Assembly (NCBI RefSeq): GCF_026151205.1
Contig: NC_087076.1
Span: forward strand, 17,455,919 to 17,519,918
Direction of reading: 5' to 3'
DNA length: 64,000 nt
From: Bolinopsis microptera
Lineage: Eukaryota; Ctenophora; Tentaculata; Lobata; Bolinopsidae
The translations under genes were made by a program, and so were the position numbers. Below the pieces are notes generated by a model. The model was not told the DNA's origin and made no database searches. It worked only from the letters and a program-made list of their open reading frames with translations. Positions 1 through 12,283 of the stretch are shown here, piece by piece. Within the stretch, counting starts at the first letter, position 1. Every line of letters starts with the position of its first letter.

Positions 1-681
1 GTATTTTAACCACCGATTACCTTCACTGTTCGATTAATCTATCACTCTTTAATTTCTCCAACCTTATCAGGACAGTTTGTTGGAAGAGAATTGACAGATG
101 GAATTGTGGACCACTTTATAGCCTCCCACAACGGCTCAGAATGTGGCAACAACACAGAGAGTTAACTCTCGCTTGACAGATCCGATCAGATAGACAGATT
201 GGATAATAGACTTATTTTGCGTCGGGACTTCTTGATTTTAATTTTACTTACCCGGCTCATACTACATAAATCAAGTTGTGTTACGGCCGCCGTTAATCAT
301 TTTGAATTGAACACTATTAAATACAATACTTAATAACCAGTAAAAATTTTAATACGGGAGGTGAAAATAATACGTATTACTTATGTTTTCTTATAACCTA
401 ATTTCAATCGTTGATTTTATTAGGCCATATATTCAAATTATATATATATTCAATATTAATATCATCCCCTTGATGTTACCTCGATTAAATCTTCTTCCAG
501 GAAAAATGAAATCGTTTGATTTTATTCTACGGGTACAGCTTCATAATTCTCACTGATTTATGAATCTATACCACTCTAATTTCCGCTTTGTAAACGTCTC
601 AATTTAATATCATTAATTTAAATCTAATAGATTACTTCCCGGCAGGCCCTGACTCATTTCGTACCGGAGATAACAGAAACA
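1..681 (+). repeat. Segmental duplication, copy 1 (partner 3688-4352)
   Basis: From about position 18 to 681 this segment is a near copy of 3688-4352, in the same orientation and offset by about 3.67 kb, with only scattered substitutions and small indels. Both copies hold a splice acceptor, a short coding exon ending in a stop, and AT-rich sequence after it. Similarity ends abruptly after the shared run ggagataaca; copy 2 then runs into the next exon of the pentraxin/Sel1 gene, while copy 1 runs into unrelated DNA. The left edge may lie outside the window. Confidence 0.9.
71..165 (+). CDS. Duplicated terminal exon of a pentraxin-type gene (partial)
   Basis: After the acceptor ttatcag at 64-70 a phase-1 exon reads GQFVGRELTDGIVDHF and ends SECGNNTES-stop (taa 163-165). 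It is the paralogue of exon 3742-3836, which has the same phase, length and last nine residues, and is related to the internal exon 3349-3462 (shared G-x-x-x-T-G-V/I-V-D/N-H-F pattern). The rest of its gene, if any, lies upstream of the window. It may be the end of a second pentraxin-like gene or a stranded duplicate with no partner exons. Function is unknown beyond its kinship to the neighbouring gene. Confidence 0.5.
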
Positions 682-844
682 ACTCAAAATCGACTTTTTA
701 GTTGTTTCTGATAGAGGGGAGTGATATCTATCAGATGCTTTTAATCCGATAGAAAAATATTGTTCCTAGCCGAAATTATTGCCGGTAAAAGGTCAGCGCT
801 TGTGTGTAATTGTATTGCGCGAGCGATTTTTGATCGCGTGCCCT

Positions 845-1183
845 GAAAATCGAGTCTAAAAATCTATTCCTCCTACATTTTTTGAGCAATCACCCTCAAA
901 CTTTCAGTATATGTTCTAAGGATCATTTAGAAGAGATCGTCCAGGCAAAATTTTGAGATAGGCCTTTAAACATTTTTTATTCGATTTTAAAAATCTTGGA
1001 CCTGGTTTTTTGACGATTTTTCGAGGTCCAAGATTTTTAAAATTGAATAAAAAATGTTTAAAGGCCTATCTCAAAATTTTGCTTGGATAATCTCTTCTAA
1101 ATGATCCTTAGAACATATTTAGAAAGTTTGAGGTTGATTGCTCAAAAAATGTAAGAGAAGATAGATTTTTAGACTCGATTTTC
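845..1183. repeat. Long foldback hairpin, arms of about 160 bp
   Basis: The sequence from about 845 to 1002 is repeated as its reverse complement at about 1021-1183, with a loop of roughly 18 bases (around ggttttttgacgattttt). Arms are nearly perfect; the clearest part is ttttaaaaatcttggacct against aggtccaagatttttaaaa. No coding capacity is seen. It resembles a foldback or MITE-type element. A transcript would form one long double-stranded stem. Confidence 0.85.
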
Positions 1184-2223
1184 ATTTGAAAAAAAATGAA
1201 CTCTAATATTTATTGATTTGACAAATTCCTCGAACCAGTGGTGGTAGTAAGTCATACCAGAAAGAATTATTTCAATTGGGCACTCAGTGACTGAGTTATT
1301 AAGGCCAACCTATGCCCACTGACTTTTGGCCCACCCTGTACATACATACAGACAGAATAATTCTTTGAATTAACTCGATAGCGGCTGTTTTCAATGTATT
1401 ACACGTTAAAATATGAATCGTCCTGGCCCCGTCAAAACGGACCCCTCAGGGTGTCAACGTTGCGACTATGTCATCACGTATTCTGGAAATCGTAGTTCAC
1501 ACCTGATATTAGTATAGCAGTTCCGATAAGCTATGTTGCCGTAGTTGCGATAAGCTACTGCTTGAATACGTTTGTTGACCAATAACATTTCCGGAAAGAC
1601 CCCCACGTGACAGCTCTGTTTTGTCATTGGAGAGTAATGGCAGCACAATTTTGAGTTTCAATACCACTATCAGTCATCGCAGTGAATTTCAAATTTGTTC
1701 GTTTACCTAATCTCCTCTGGTTATAGCTATTTGCTTTCGTTATCTCTATTTGCTTTCCTTGTGTCCCTTTAGGCGCTTAATATGCAAGTTTTGTGTCGTA
1801 TTGCGAGGGAATGCAACCTGATTAGTACCCACATCACCACCAAATGCGATGCGAACTCTGATCAATCTCATTTTTTGCACGAACTGGCCAAACACGGGCT
1901 ATAGCTAATCTACTAAAAGTTAAGGGGAATACAGAAGTCCGGTATATCGAGGTACCCGGTACAGAGAGGCACGGGAAAAAACATCATAATATGCAGCCTA
2001 GTTATCCGGTTTGAGGATTGTGCCAGCTGCGTAAGGTTTGTCGTGCTACTTTGTTCGATTGTAGATAACATTAATATTCTCCGGTTCAGAACAGGTTGAC
2101 GGTTAAAGTATTTACTCCATCTCCGGTAAGTCTCCATCTTCTATAATCGTATTTACACCTCGAACAGGGTACTATAGCCTATTATTCAGTACAAGCGTTA
2201 TTTCTGACATTCACTCCACCGAA
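1184..2223. other. Intergenic; presumed 5' region of the pentraxin/Sel1 gene
   Basis: No coding exon, repeat or RNA gene is recognised. The short open frames on the minus strand here lack splice context or family resemblance. The promoter and 5' UTR of the gene starting at 2224 should lie in the last few hundred bases, but no clear TATA box was identified. Confidence 0.4.
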
Positions 2224-3836
2224 ATGTTGCTCCTCTTAGTTGTCCTGGTTTTAGTAGCTTCCGTCCAGTCTAATGAAGATGATAAAGGGTATAATGCCCT
2301 CCATTTTGGTACTAGCACCAGTGACTATGTGACATTTAGTTTTCATATGTCCCCCTTCCGCAACTCGTTCTCTACGTGCATGTGGATAAAGCATCTGCAC
2401 TCCTCCGCCCAACCTACAGTAGTAAGCTACTACAGCTCTGCTGGAAATGATCTTACGATAACAGCTAATGGGCATTGGACTCATGTAGTAAATGATGGTG
2501 GTCTGGATAGCGCAAAAAGTAAGTTTACCACACCTGCCGGCCAGTGGTTTAGTCTCTGTCTGACCTGGTCTCTGTCTTCAACAACAAGTAACCTGTATCT
2601 GAATGGCGAACTTATAGGAACAGACCAGACAGCATCAGGGAAGTCACTTACCACGGGTGCGCAGTTGTGGTTAGGTAGGACCTCTAGCTCTTGGACTACT
2701 CACGCTAATTATGTGTTTGGTGGGGACCTTTACCAGTATAATATGTTTGCTGAGGTGTTAAGTGCTGCTACAATAAAGAAGATAGCTGATGGTGGGTTGT
2801 GTTTTGACCTTGATGAGCTAGCTGAGACAAGAGTGTTACGATGGGAGGACATTCTGAAGAAGTCTAGGAGTGGGTCTGTGAGTGAAGTTATGATGTGTCC
2901 TTGGAAAAAGAAATTTACTGAGTCACAAGCGAGTCTGGCTGACGCTATTGGACGGCTGAACGAAACAGAGACAGAGCTGCGGATGGTAAAGGAGCAGTTT
3001 CAAACTGTCACTGGACAGTTGAACAGGACTGAGGATAAACTTGAGAAAGCCAGAAAGTTTGAGAACATCACTCGGTGGGATGTGTTATATACATCGCCGT
3101 ATTACAACAAGGTATTCTCAGATGACCTGTACGAACAGCTGACTACAAGCTGGGGCTTGTTAAGTGAGTAATCTTCTTTCGTTACAATAACTGCTTAATT
3201 GAGACATTTTTTGCATATTTTTCATAGCAACTGCGTGTGCACATACTATTTTAGGTTTGAAAATTGTTCACTGTGGCATTGGAATTTGGATCTATTCAAA
3301 AATATGTTTTTTCTCTGCAATGCATTGAACTAATTTAAGACTGTTCAGGGAAATTGGTAGGTGCTAATATGACTGATGGGGTAGTCAACCACTTTCGGCA
3401 GTATCACTCGGAATCTATGTGTGGCGTCTTGGACCAACTTGCATCTTCTTGGGAGATGCTTAGTAAGTTATCTTTTCATATTTATTCAGATGAGGCTTGA
3501 GCTTGAGGGGTAAAATGTGTTTTTTTTTTATTTTGGCATGCCACTGCCTTTTTAAACTAGTGTGTCCACGTTTGTAACTGTATTGGCATTTCTCAATAAA
3601 TGACTGGTAAAAAGCGGAAGTCGTTTACCGATCAGCTTTAGTTTTTAAGTTTCGTCGGCAATTTTAATATGGAATTTTGTCTTCTAACAACCTTCACTGT
3701 TCGATGAATCTATCACTCTTTAATTTCTCGAACATTATCAGGCCAGTTTATCGGAGTTGAAATGACAAGGGGAATTGTGGACCACTTCAAAATCTCCCAC
3801 AACGGCTCAGAATGTGGCAACAACACAGAGAGTTAA
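2224..3836 (+). CDS. Secreted pentraxin/coiled-coil protein, short form with alternative last exon
   Basis: Exons 2224-3163, 3349-3462 and 3742-3836 (taa 3834-3836) join in phase 1 throughout and give 382 residues. The product has a signal peptide, one pentraxin domain (about residues 20-230), an acidic coiled coil, and two homologous tail modules (TDGVVNHF in exon 2, TRGIVDHF in exon 3). There is no membrane segment, so secretion is expected. The third exon is a duplicate of the second that has acquired a stop after GNNTES. Using it excludes the Sel1 exons, so long and short forms would be mutually exclusive. Pentraxins are calcium-binding ring-forming recognition proteins; ligand and role here are unknown. 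Confidence 0.6.
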
Positions 3837-6800
3837 CTCTCGCTGATACGCATAACAGATCCGATCAGATTGACAGATTGGATAAGACTTATTTTGGGTC
3901 GGGACTTGATTTTAATTTTACTTACCCGGCTCATACTACATAAATCAAGTTGAGTTACGGCCGCCGTTAATCATTTGAATTGAACACTATTAAGTATTGT
4001 GTAATCTTAACCAGTAAACATTTTAATACGGGAGGTGAAAAATAATACGTATTATTTATGTTTTCTTATAACCTAATTTCAATTGTTGATTTTATTAGGC
4101 CATATATTCAAATTATATATATATATTCAATATTAATATCATCCCCTTGATGTTACCTCGATTAAATCTTCTTCCAGGAAAAATTACCTCGTTTGATTTT
4201 ATTCTACGGAAACAGCTTCATAATTCTCACTGATTTATGAAACTATACCACTCTAATTTCAGCTTTTTAAACGTGTTAATTTAATATCATTAATTTAAAT
4301 CTAATAGATTACTTCCCGGCAGGCCCTGACTCATTTCGTACCGGAGATAACATTGCCTATAGCTGAGATCTTCTTCCTTTGTCGAGCACACGAAGTTGGT
4401 GGTGTGACCATAGTGACGTCACTGACAGATACTGACTTCGGTATGTTCAGAATGTAAACTTTATTACTTATTATTATTAATGAATTGTATTAGTTCTTAG
4501 GTTTTCGAGGTTAGATTAACCCAAACATTTCAGAAATCGTTTAGACGAATAACACTTTATCCACAGAGTGTCCAAATGACGCATACACGGGCGAGCCCAA
4601 GTGTTACAAACGTCTGAACAAGATAATCAAAAGATCTGCGATAAAACGTGTCGCACTGGAAGCTGGTATCATTGAAAGTCAGCTTACTCCTTTTTTAAAC
4701 TGTTCAAAACCTGCTGCTGGGTAAGGAACAAAATTAGTTTTGCAGTGAGGCGAAGTTTGTAAAAATTGTTCTCTTTTTGAATGTTGCTTTATAAATTCTA
4801 TGTGTCGTTGGTTTCAACTTTCAGCTAAAAATGATTGTCTTTAAACTAGTTTAGTAAAAGGTAGCAAGCCCCTCCTTTCTTTTACTGCGAGATGACTATT
4901 TTATTTCTTAGCTGATTAAACTATTATCTGATTTAATGACTGACCTGTAAACAATTGCAGACAGTGGATAAGAGATAATCTACCAGATAAGTCGCTCTCT
5001 AACCTGAGCGGAACACTGTATACAGCTGGAAAAGAGCTGCTGAGGTCTGAGTCTTATTGTAGTGGGGTGGTTCTGCTCGTCTTGAGTGGTTGTTACGGCT
5101 CACCTGAGACATTGTTCACTCTTGCAGCTTTATTCAAAACTGGTATTCTTCTCCCTCAAAACTCATTATTGGTGAGAAACGTGCTTCATAGTATGCAGTT
5201 AGTACCCTATACTGTCTTCTTATATTTAACTTTCATTTTCTGACTATACATAGTTGCCACTTTTACGATTGCTAAAATTTTAAATTTCTCAACAAATGAT
5301 TGGCAGGTGTTCTGGTTATGTTTATGCTAACGGATCATTTAATTCAGGGCAGAGAGTTTACGCTAGTTGCAGCGACACAGAGTTCAATACTCGCCAATCA
5401 AGCTCTTGCTTCACAAACTTCCGCCTGCCCTCTACAATTCGGTGCGTTATCTCCCGTTATAATGAACGGAAAATTATATTCTGCCACGTAGATTATGAGA
5501 TTTAAAATAAAATTAGGTACCAGAGGTACCAATCTGTTCATTATTAAAACTAGGTCCTTCTAATAATGAAAGCCAGGACCGTTCCACGTTGATTATCATA
5601 CAGAAAAGATTATTATAATTACTCTTTAAATTCACCTAATTTGTGACTTGGTACAATCTACCGTTACGTGACACTACGGTATTACAGCATACCACGGCGC
5701 GGTGGCAGAGCGCTTCATGTTGGAGTGGAAGCGAGCTGAGTCAGAGGACCTGATAGCGGAACGTACGCGCCTGAAACACGGCGAGTTGTCCCATCAGGAG
5801 GGAGCTGATGATCAAGTCTTTCAGTTCTTGCTGATGCAGGCTCAACAGGTTCGGAGATTCCTTGAAATCATGATCATCTTTAGTCATCTAGATTTAATGA
5901 TTTAACCGATTTCAGCATTTTTTTTGCAATTTTTCTCAAACGTTTTAGGTCACCCTGTCATGTTATTCAAAGTCATTTTTCTTTCAGGGAAATCCAGAAG
6001 CTCAGGCCAACATAGGACGTATGTTTTATTGGGGACAAGGTGGGGTAGATAGGAACATCGAAGAAGCTTTTGAGATGCAACATGCTGCAGCCCTTCAGAA
6101 TCATCCTGACGGCCTTTTTGATGCCGGGATCATGCTGCTTAAAGGACACGGAACGGATAAAAATGTGAGACATTAAAAAACTTTTTTTCCTGATTATCCA
6201 TTATTATAGGAATAGATAATTTATTTAAGATAAACGTTTAGGAATTTATGACAAATTAAAATCCTCAAACAGCCGCCATAAGTCAACACTCATTTATATT
6301 TTAGACGACGAAGGCTAGACAATACCTTGAAAAAGCTGCTAAAGCTGGTCACAAAGGAGCACCTGGAACTATAGGTATTTTTCAATAGATTATAATATAC
6401 TTTCATCATTATTGTGTGTTCAGACATTTATCAACAAGATAATTTAGTCTATTATTTGATGAATTTTCACTAGAGTTGGTAACATTGTAATAGATAACAA
6501 CTAGTTATCTGCATATTTATAACAAACGTGCTGTCGTCTAGAAATAACATTTAATGATCAGGTTATCTGGAACTAAATGAGAATGGGAACGTGACAGGAG
6601 CAGTGCACTATTTCAACCAATCACATCAACTTGGAGACACAGATGCTACTCACAATCTCGCCATTATACAAACATTCTACGAAACGTTCGATCCTGATCC
6701 TGTAAGTTTTTAATAGATTATCTGCCAGTTTGAACTCTAATGTTTGGTCTGTCTAGAAGATGTCGATATTTATCTCCCATTAACTCTGATTTTCTCTGCA

Positions 6801-8486
6801 GTATTACGCACACAAGATGTTCAAGCTGGCATCTGACGGAGGACACAAAGACGCTACTATGATCTCAGCTGAACAGAGTTTACACGGTATACATAACCAG
6901 ACAGGAGATTGTCCATCCGCTCTCAAGTAAGAATTTACGGTTATATGGGAACCTGAGTTAACCTTCTTTTTACTGAAGGATGCATAACTCATACAGTTAG
7001 TTGCTGATCAGTAGTCGGTTCATTGTCGTTATAATTCAGATTTTGGCAAGTAAAACATAACTCAGCTAGTTGAAGATAACAGTTTTCTGTTTTCAGGTAT
7101 ATCAAGAAACTGTCGGATCAGAGTAACTACGTAACAAGGTTGATGCGGGAAGCAGTCAAGTCTTATCAGGATGGAAAATATGACGATGCATTTCTAGAGT
7201 ACCTTATTCTCGCTGAATCAGGCATCGAAATGGCTCAGTATAATCTCGGATGGCTCTGTCAACAATTCCCATTCGAGGTATTCATTGATAATGAATCTCA
7301 ATATAATATATCCAAATATCCAGATTTATCTACAGCATCGCAATATATGAATATAAGTCCATTTCGAAATCGGCGCCAAAGGGTCTACTTTCTATTAAGA
7401 TTGGAACGCGCGAGATAATTTATTACATATCGTTCATACTGTCAGCTATCAGAAAGTCGATTAACGCGCGCGCGCGCAATATTATGTTTACTCAAGACTG
7501 GCCCGTTTATATCTTATCATACGTGTTTATTTATCGGCGAAAACACCGAACGGTATTAAGTAAATCCCGCTTCATTCCAGATTACTCACCAAATACCAGA
7601 GTGCACAAGAGAGTATTACTCTAAGTCTGCTGGCAATGGCTACGGTCCATCACAAGCGTTTCTCGCAAACCATCTCTGGAAAAAGGGAGATTACTACGAA
7701 TCAGCGCGTTGGTACGCTAAGGCAGCGGACAACAAAGTTGATGAGGTTAGCATATTATGTTCTATAATCCCTACAGTTATCTGGTACCTGACCTTCCAAT
7801 TTTCTATAACCCCCCCCCCCCCCCCCTCCCCCTGTTAAACTGGCCTGGGATTATAGGGATTCATAATAATCTAATAATTGTAATTTATCGAACATCACCA
7901 TCTGTTATATCCCCTTATATCATGTTAGCTCTCTTAATGTTTAAATGCTTAAGCGTAATCTGTAATATTATGTTTTTCATATAAATAAATTAAACTCATT
8001 TTCAGGGTCTATTTGGACTTGGTTACTTCGCAAAAGAGGGGATAGCCGTAGGTGTAGTGACAGTCAACAAAACCTCCATTTATTTTGGCCCAGATCAGAA
8101 CATCACACTGACCAAAGAACTTTGGAGCGACTGCTTTCATCTGGTTAGTTTTTAATATCATGTAGATAATCTAAAGCCCTTGGAATAGTTTAACGTTGCA
8201 TTTTTAAGGACACTCTTCGGTCTTTCTATAATTCGGTCTTACTATACGAACTTTAGGGATCACGGCCTCTTTTATTATAAGGAAACATTTAAGGATAAAG
8301 GAAATATGAGAACTAATAACACGGATCTTACAGGGTGGAGAAGAAGCTGTAGTTGGTTGCGGAGTTCCACTTCTCTGGTTTACTCTGACCAGCATCTCAC
8401 TTTCTACTCTTCTTACCACCCTCCTTCCTGCAGTCTCAGTCCTGGCTGTTCTAGCTCTCGTTGTGAGCCGATGCACTAGCTCTTAG
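2224..8486 (+). CDS. Pentraxin-Sel1 repeat membrane protein (SEL1L/SEL1L3-like), long form
   Basis: Exons with matching phases: 2224-3163, 3349-3462, 4363-4440, 4567-4720, 4961-5190, 5307-5441, 5688-5848, 5988-6164, 6305-6374, 6562-6701, 6802-6926, 7097-7277, 7581-7745, 8006-8143, 8334-8486. They sum to 2961 nt (986 residues). A signal peptide (MLLLLVVLVLVASVQS) is followed by a pentraxin-type domain: CMWIKHL, CLTWS, LYLNGE, GDLYQYNMF, then RVLRWEDILKK. The paired cysteines match the family disulfide. A coiled coil follows (about residues 235-275). The later exons carry Sel1-like helical repeats (GNPEAQANIGRMFYWGQGG, GLFGLGYFAKEG; EYLILAESGIEMAQYNLGWL resembles SEL1L). The last exon encodes one hydrophobic helix near the C-terminus. 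SEL1L proteins are ER-membrane adaptors of ERAD; that role here is inference. Weakest points: joining 3462 to 4363, and donor choices at 5190 and 5848. It could instead be two genes. Confidence 0.7.
3688..4352 (+). repeat. Segmental duplication, copy 2
   Basis: Partner of 1-681. It comprises the end of the intron before the alternative last exon, that exon (3742-3836), and the following intron up to just before the acceptor at 4361-4362. The copy at 1-681 therefore looks like a lift of an intron-exon-intron block rather than a whole gene, unless the rest lies upstream of the window. Confidence 0.85.
7810..7832 (+). repeat. C homopolymer within an intron
   Basis: A run of about 17 C, one T, then more C lies in the intron between exons 7581-7745 and 8006-8143. 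It is a simple-sequence tract prone to length error. Confidence 0.9.
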
Positions 8487-11021
8487 TTTAAACTAGCAGA
8501 ATTAAATTTTTAAGAGATAGCTTGAACTATTAAATTAACACACGCATCGGTTAATCTCTTCAGTGTTTCATGCTGTTTATCTAGTCTATCTCGAAAACTT
8601 GCTTGTGGGTTTTTAGTTATTTTTGCGCATTCATATCAAGACCATGCAAAATATATATATATATATATATATCAATTTGAGCTTTCTAAACAAAAGTGTA
8701 ATATTTCAGTGATCTGTTTGGAAAGAAATGTTAAATAGGATCAGTCTGAATTGAAAATTCATAACATTCATGCCGTTTGATTGAATTCCATCTTTCAGTT
8801 CATAATTATTCCTTTTTTAGTGGTTGATCTAGATTTTGAGTTTTCAGTGCGAATTTTGTATTATATCATAATTGATGGGGTTAACTTTCAGAATTTTTAA
8901 TTTACGATTGAGTTTCTATATAAACCGATGAGAGCTGTGTTATAATACAGTTATTTATAAGTCGTCTGAAATATTATGTTGAAACTTTTCAATTCAATAA
9001 AGAAGTCATTTGAATCTTTGTTAAAACACATTTTACCAAAACAAATAAAACTTTACATAGATTAACCCTTCGGCCTTCATAAATTAAAATTACCGTCACG
9101 AGTGTCACACAGTCATCTAAAGATATCGTGGATATGGACATATTATTTACTCTGTTAAAATAGAAGAACCGCTTCTGTTTGTGTCGCAGATTTTCGACAA
9201 TCTCTGAAATCCCATAATACAAAAATTGACTTTATTGACAAGAATGTACACGAATAATAACAAGCATTAAATAAACCACGCTGATGTGCTTTATGCTTGT
9301 TACCTACATGTCCTACAAGACTAGCTGTAAAATGTCGCATCATACAAATAAAAGTTGTATCTGACCAAAACTTCGAAATCCGGCAGATGGTCGACAATTA
9401 ACACTGTCCCTAAACAATCTTTTGTGCCAATTCCATGTTGATTTTCGAGGCTAAAGTTGAATCAAATCACCTTGAGTTACCCTTATTCAACTTCTGACAT
9501 TTTGATCTGAAATTATATTCCATGTTATAATTCTGGATCAAACCCGATGTAATACTTGATTATAATGGTGGGCAGATGATTTCAGTTTCCATTTTAACTA
9601 AAAACATAAAGGGTTCACAATGCTAATTAGTTCTCCCTAACCTGGCACTTCCACTGGAAGAGTTGTCCGACACATCAGTAATTATCGTTTTAGAAGCATC
9701 CATACTCTGCTTAGCATACTTCATTTGGTGAGCTGTCTAAAATGATAAGCTGCTAGTTTACAATAATAACCGATCAAAATTCGATCAATAATTTTAATTC
9801 TTATCGTGAATTCTCAAGAACTTAAAATAGGCCTTAAATTATAGCGATCGAACTCTTACTGTATGTAACACGAAAAGTATTTTATATAAACACTAAACAT
9901 TCTATAGTCATTTAAAATAGATATATATTTTTTAGTTTACCGCCGATACCAAGACGTATGGATATCAAATAAAAATACCTCGTAAAGACATAAACGTCGA
10001 CTTTACGATGTGTAGTATACATACACGGACAAGCACTGATTAATTTAACAACTCATACAATAATTCTGAACGAATTATTACATCACTTCATTTTCAGATA
10101 GCCTCACTAAATTACGCGTATTTATAAGTTGATTCAGATAAGTAGTACTGGATACAGTTACAGTTTTAATCTGCCAAATAAAGTATTCCATACTAATGGA
10201 AAGCATTTTTGGTGGGTTTTGATTGGGGTTACTGAATAGTTCGAAAACTATACGGATACAGAGATTGGTATTCGATATTCGGTTTGACCGAATAGTTAAG
10301 TAGTTTGTGATTCAGTCGAATACCGAATACTGAATATGATTCGGTAACCTTAGATTAACTAAAGTGTTATCTCGAACTATTCAGTCATTTGTTAAGTCTA
10401 AAATGGGCTTCTTATCAATTTAGATATACAAATTTAATGCTACGATATACATGACTAGAAGTAGAACCAGAACGCTTATAATGTGCTGCTCAGGAAACCT
10501 GATAAGGTGCTAACAGCTGTACCTTTCCCCTCAGCTGTTTGGAATAAGAATCACACGTATGCTTGAACTCCTTGGTTGACAGTTTGGAGAGGCGTATGTA
10601 AGTGTATTTCCACATCACAGCTTCCATACTTTGGTTATCGTGACTTACTGGCAAGCCCAGCTTTATCCTGTCAACCCGGTGGTAACCTGAAATTTGAGAG
10701 TGTTTAATCTGTTAATGTAACTACTCTAGGAACATAAACCATGAATTAAATGGAGAATCAAGTCCAAACAATGTGATTGTTTATAGTGCCACGAGAAGTA
10801 TCACTACAATCTTTTAAAATCGAACACTTATTTTACTTCGGACATTCCAACAGCCAATTACAGGACGCCGAAGGATTCAATTATACATTTGCATTAGGCC
10901 AGTGACGGTTAAGGTAGTGTGTAGTGTGTACCATACTTTCTTCACCCGCGACTTTACTGCAATGGGCAGCTCCCCATTTAACTCTCACACCCGGTTTCTC
11001 GAGTATTCGGCTGAGTGGACC
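8487..11021. other. Intergenic, AT-rich, no gene recognised
   Basis: This is 3' flank of the pentraxin/Sel1 gene followed by unassigned DNA. A (TA)n tract lies at about 8650-8672. Around 10250-10350 there is a run rich in CGAATA/TATTCG words. Open frames at 8989-9397 (-) are short, overlap each other in different frames, and show no domain or splice pattern. Confidence 0.5.
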
Positions 11022-11041
11022 GGGGGGGGGGGGGGGGGGGG
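11022..11041 (+). repeat. G homopolymer
   Basis: Twenty consecutive G follow ggacc. On the minus strand this is a poly-C run directly beyond the 3' end of the tRNA-like unit described next, so it may be that element's tail or just an adjacent tract. Confidence 0.9.
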
Positions 11042-11042
11042 C

Positions 11043-11182
11043 TGCATATATCATTCGGAATCCTTAGCTTAGAGTTAACGACGCTCAATGCTCATCCCAT
11101 GGCTGGTAGCTCAGCTGGGAATCGAACCTGGTACATCGCGATGAACAAGCAGGAACATGTACCAACTGAGCCACCCAGTCAT
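11043..11182 (-). mobile_element. tRNA-derived SINE-like unit
   Basis: Read on the minus strand from 11182, the sequence contains a good RNA polymerase III A box (tggctcagttgg, 11161-11172) and B box (ggttcgattcc, 11118-11128) at tRNA-like spacing. A short CTGGG/CCCAG pairing flanks them, but no full acceptor stem or clean anticodon arm forms, so it is not a credible functional tRNA gene. A tRNA-unrelated stretch follows to about 11043 and then the homopolymer. This is the structure of a tRNA-derived SINE or a tRNA pseudogene. Confidence 0.6.
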
Positions 11183-12150
11183 AAACACATTTTGCAGTGC
11201 TATTCCATATTCCATAATTACTTAATATAACGGATCCAGTATACCTGCCTGGGGTGGCGAGACCGCGTGCTACTCTCAGGTGTTAATCCATTATCTGTCT
11301 TATGTAGGCCTTCAGCAAGCAATCATGTGATTGATTTGGTTTACCGTGACGATTGAAAGTTTTTGTAATAGTTGCCTTTCATATTTATAGTCATTTCATA
11401 TCGAAACGGTCTCGTCCAGACATAAATTGCCATGCACATGCCTTTAACTTTACGCAGCGTTGATTTTTATTTCAAGTATACGCATGTCGAATGTCGATAG
11501 GGTATCGAAAATTACTTCTTCATTTTCTTGAAACTTTTGGCTTGAGACTTACTCTGACAAAATATGACCAGGATTGTACCAATTGCTATTACGTTGCCAC
11601 AAGAAAAGACCAATCTGCATCGCCCATTATAAGGGAGAAACTAGGTGTTGCAGTATCGAGTAGTCCCCGGCCCTTCTATCATCTATAACGCTGTTTTTTG
11701 GATGAAATATTTATTGTATATGTTATGTTTTAAATTTACCTAATAATAAACTTAGTCTTCACTTTCAATACTATTTGTGAATGCAGATATAGCAATTAAT
11801 TTTTGAACAACTCTGTCAATGTAATCTGAGCGGGACCTGATTGGAGAAATTTACAAGTTGGTACTTGGTTGTTGGTACTCATCTGAATTCAAACTCAATG
11901 GAAGATTGTGCGGAGAGAGACTGTCATCCTAGTGCTACCCCGGCCGGCGGCCGGTTAAATTACTCGATGTGTACTTCGGTTTATAAATTTGGATTACAGA
12001 GTACGGTGTACTCTTTATATATATATGAGAAAATATGATCAATAAGAAGGCCAAGGGTGAATTTGAAATGTTTCTGCCAACATTTTAGTGAGGAATTTAT
12101 TGCATTTTTAAAGGTTTCATTTTATATAGGCCATTGTGATATTATGTGTA
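11183..12150. other. Intergenic, nothing recognised
   Basis: No exon with splice support. Open frames at 11491-11688 and 11841-12038 (+) are short and show no family motif. Confidence 0.4.
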
Positions 12151-12152
12151 TA

Positions 12153-12283
12153 TTTTATCGAGAATATTTTATTATATATTTTATTATATATTTATTATAT
12201 ATTTTTTTATATATAAAAAGTATTCAAACAATTAACAATATATTGTTTGAATACTTTTTATATAATAAAATATTCTCGATAAA
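12153..12283. repeat. Nested palindrome
   Basis: The outer arms are 12153-12176 (ttttatcgagaatattttat onward) and 12260-12283, exact reverse complements. The inner arms are 12214-12232 (taaaaagtattcaaacaat) and 12242-12260. The whole AT-rich unit can fold into one hairpin interrupted by an AT-rich bulge. It is probably a small foldback element. Confidence 0.8.

Noticed and set aside
11110-11182. Functional tRNA gene on the minus strand
   Set aside because: A and B boxes are present, but the acceptor stem and anticodon arm do not form.
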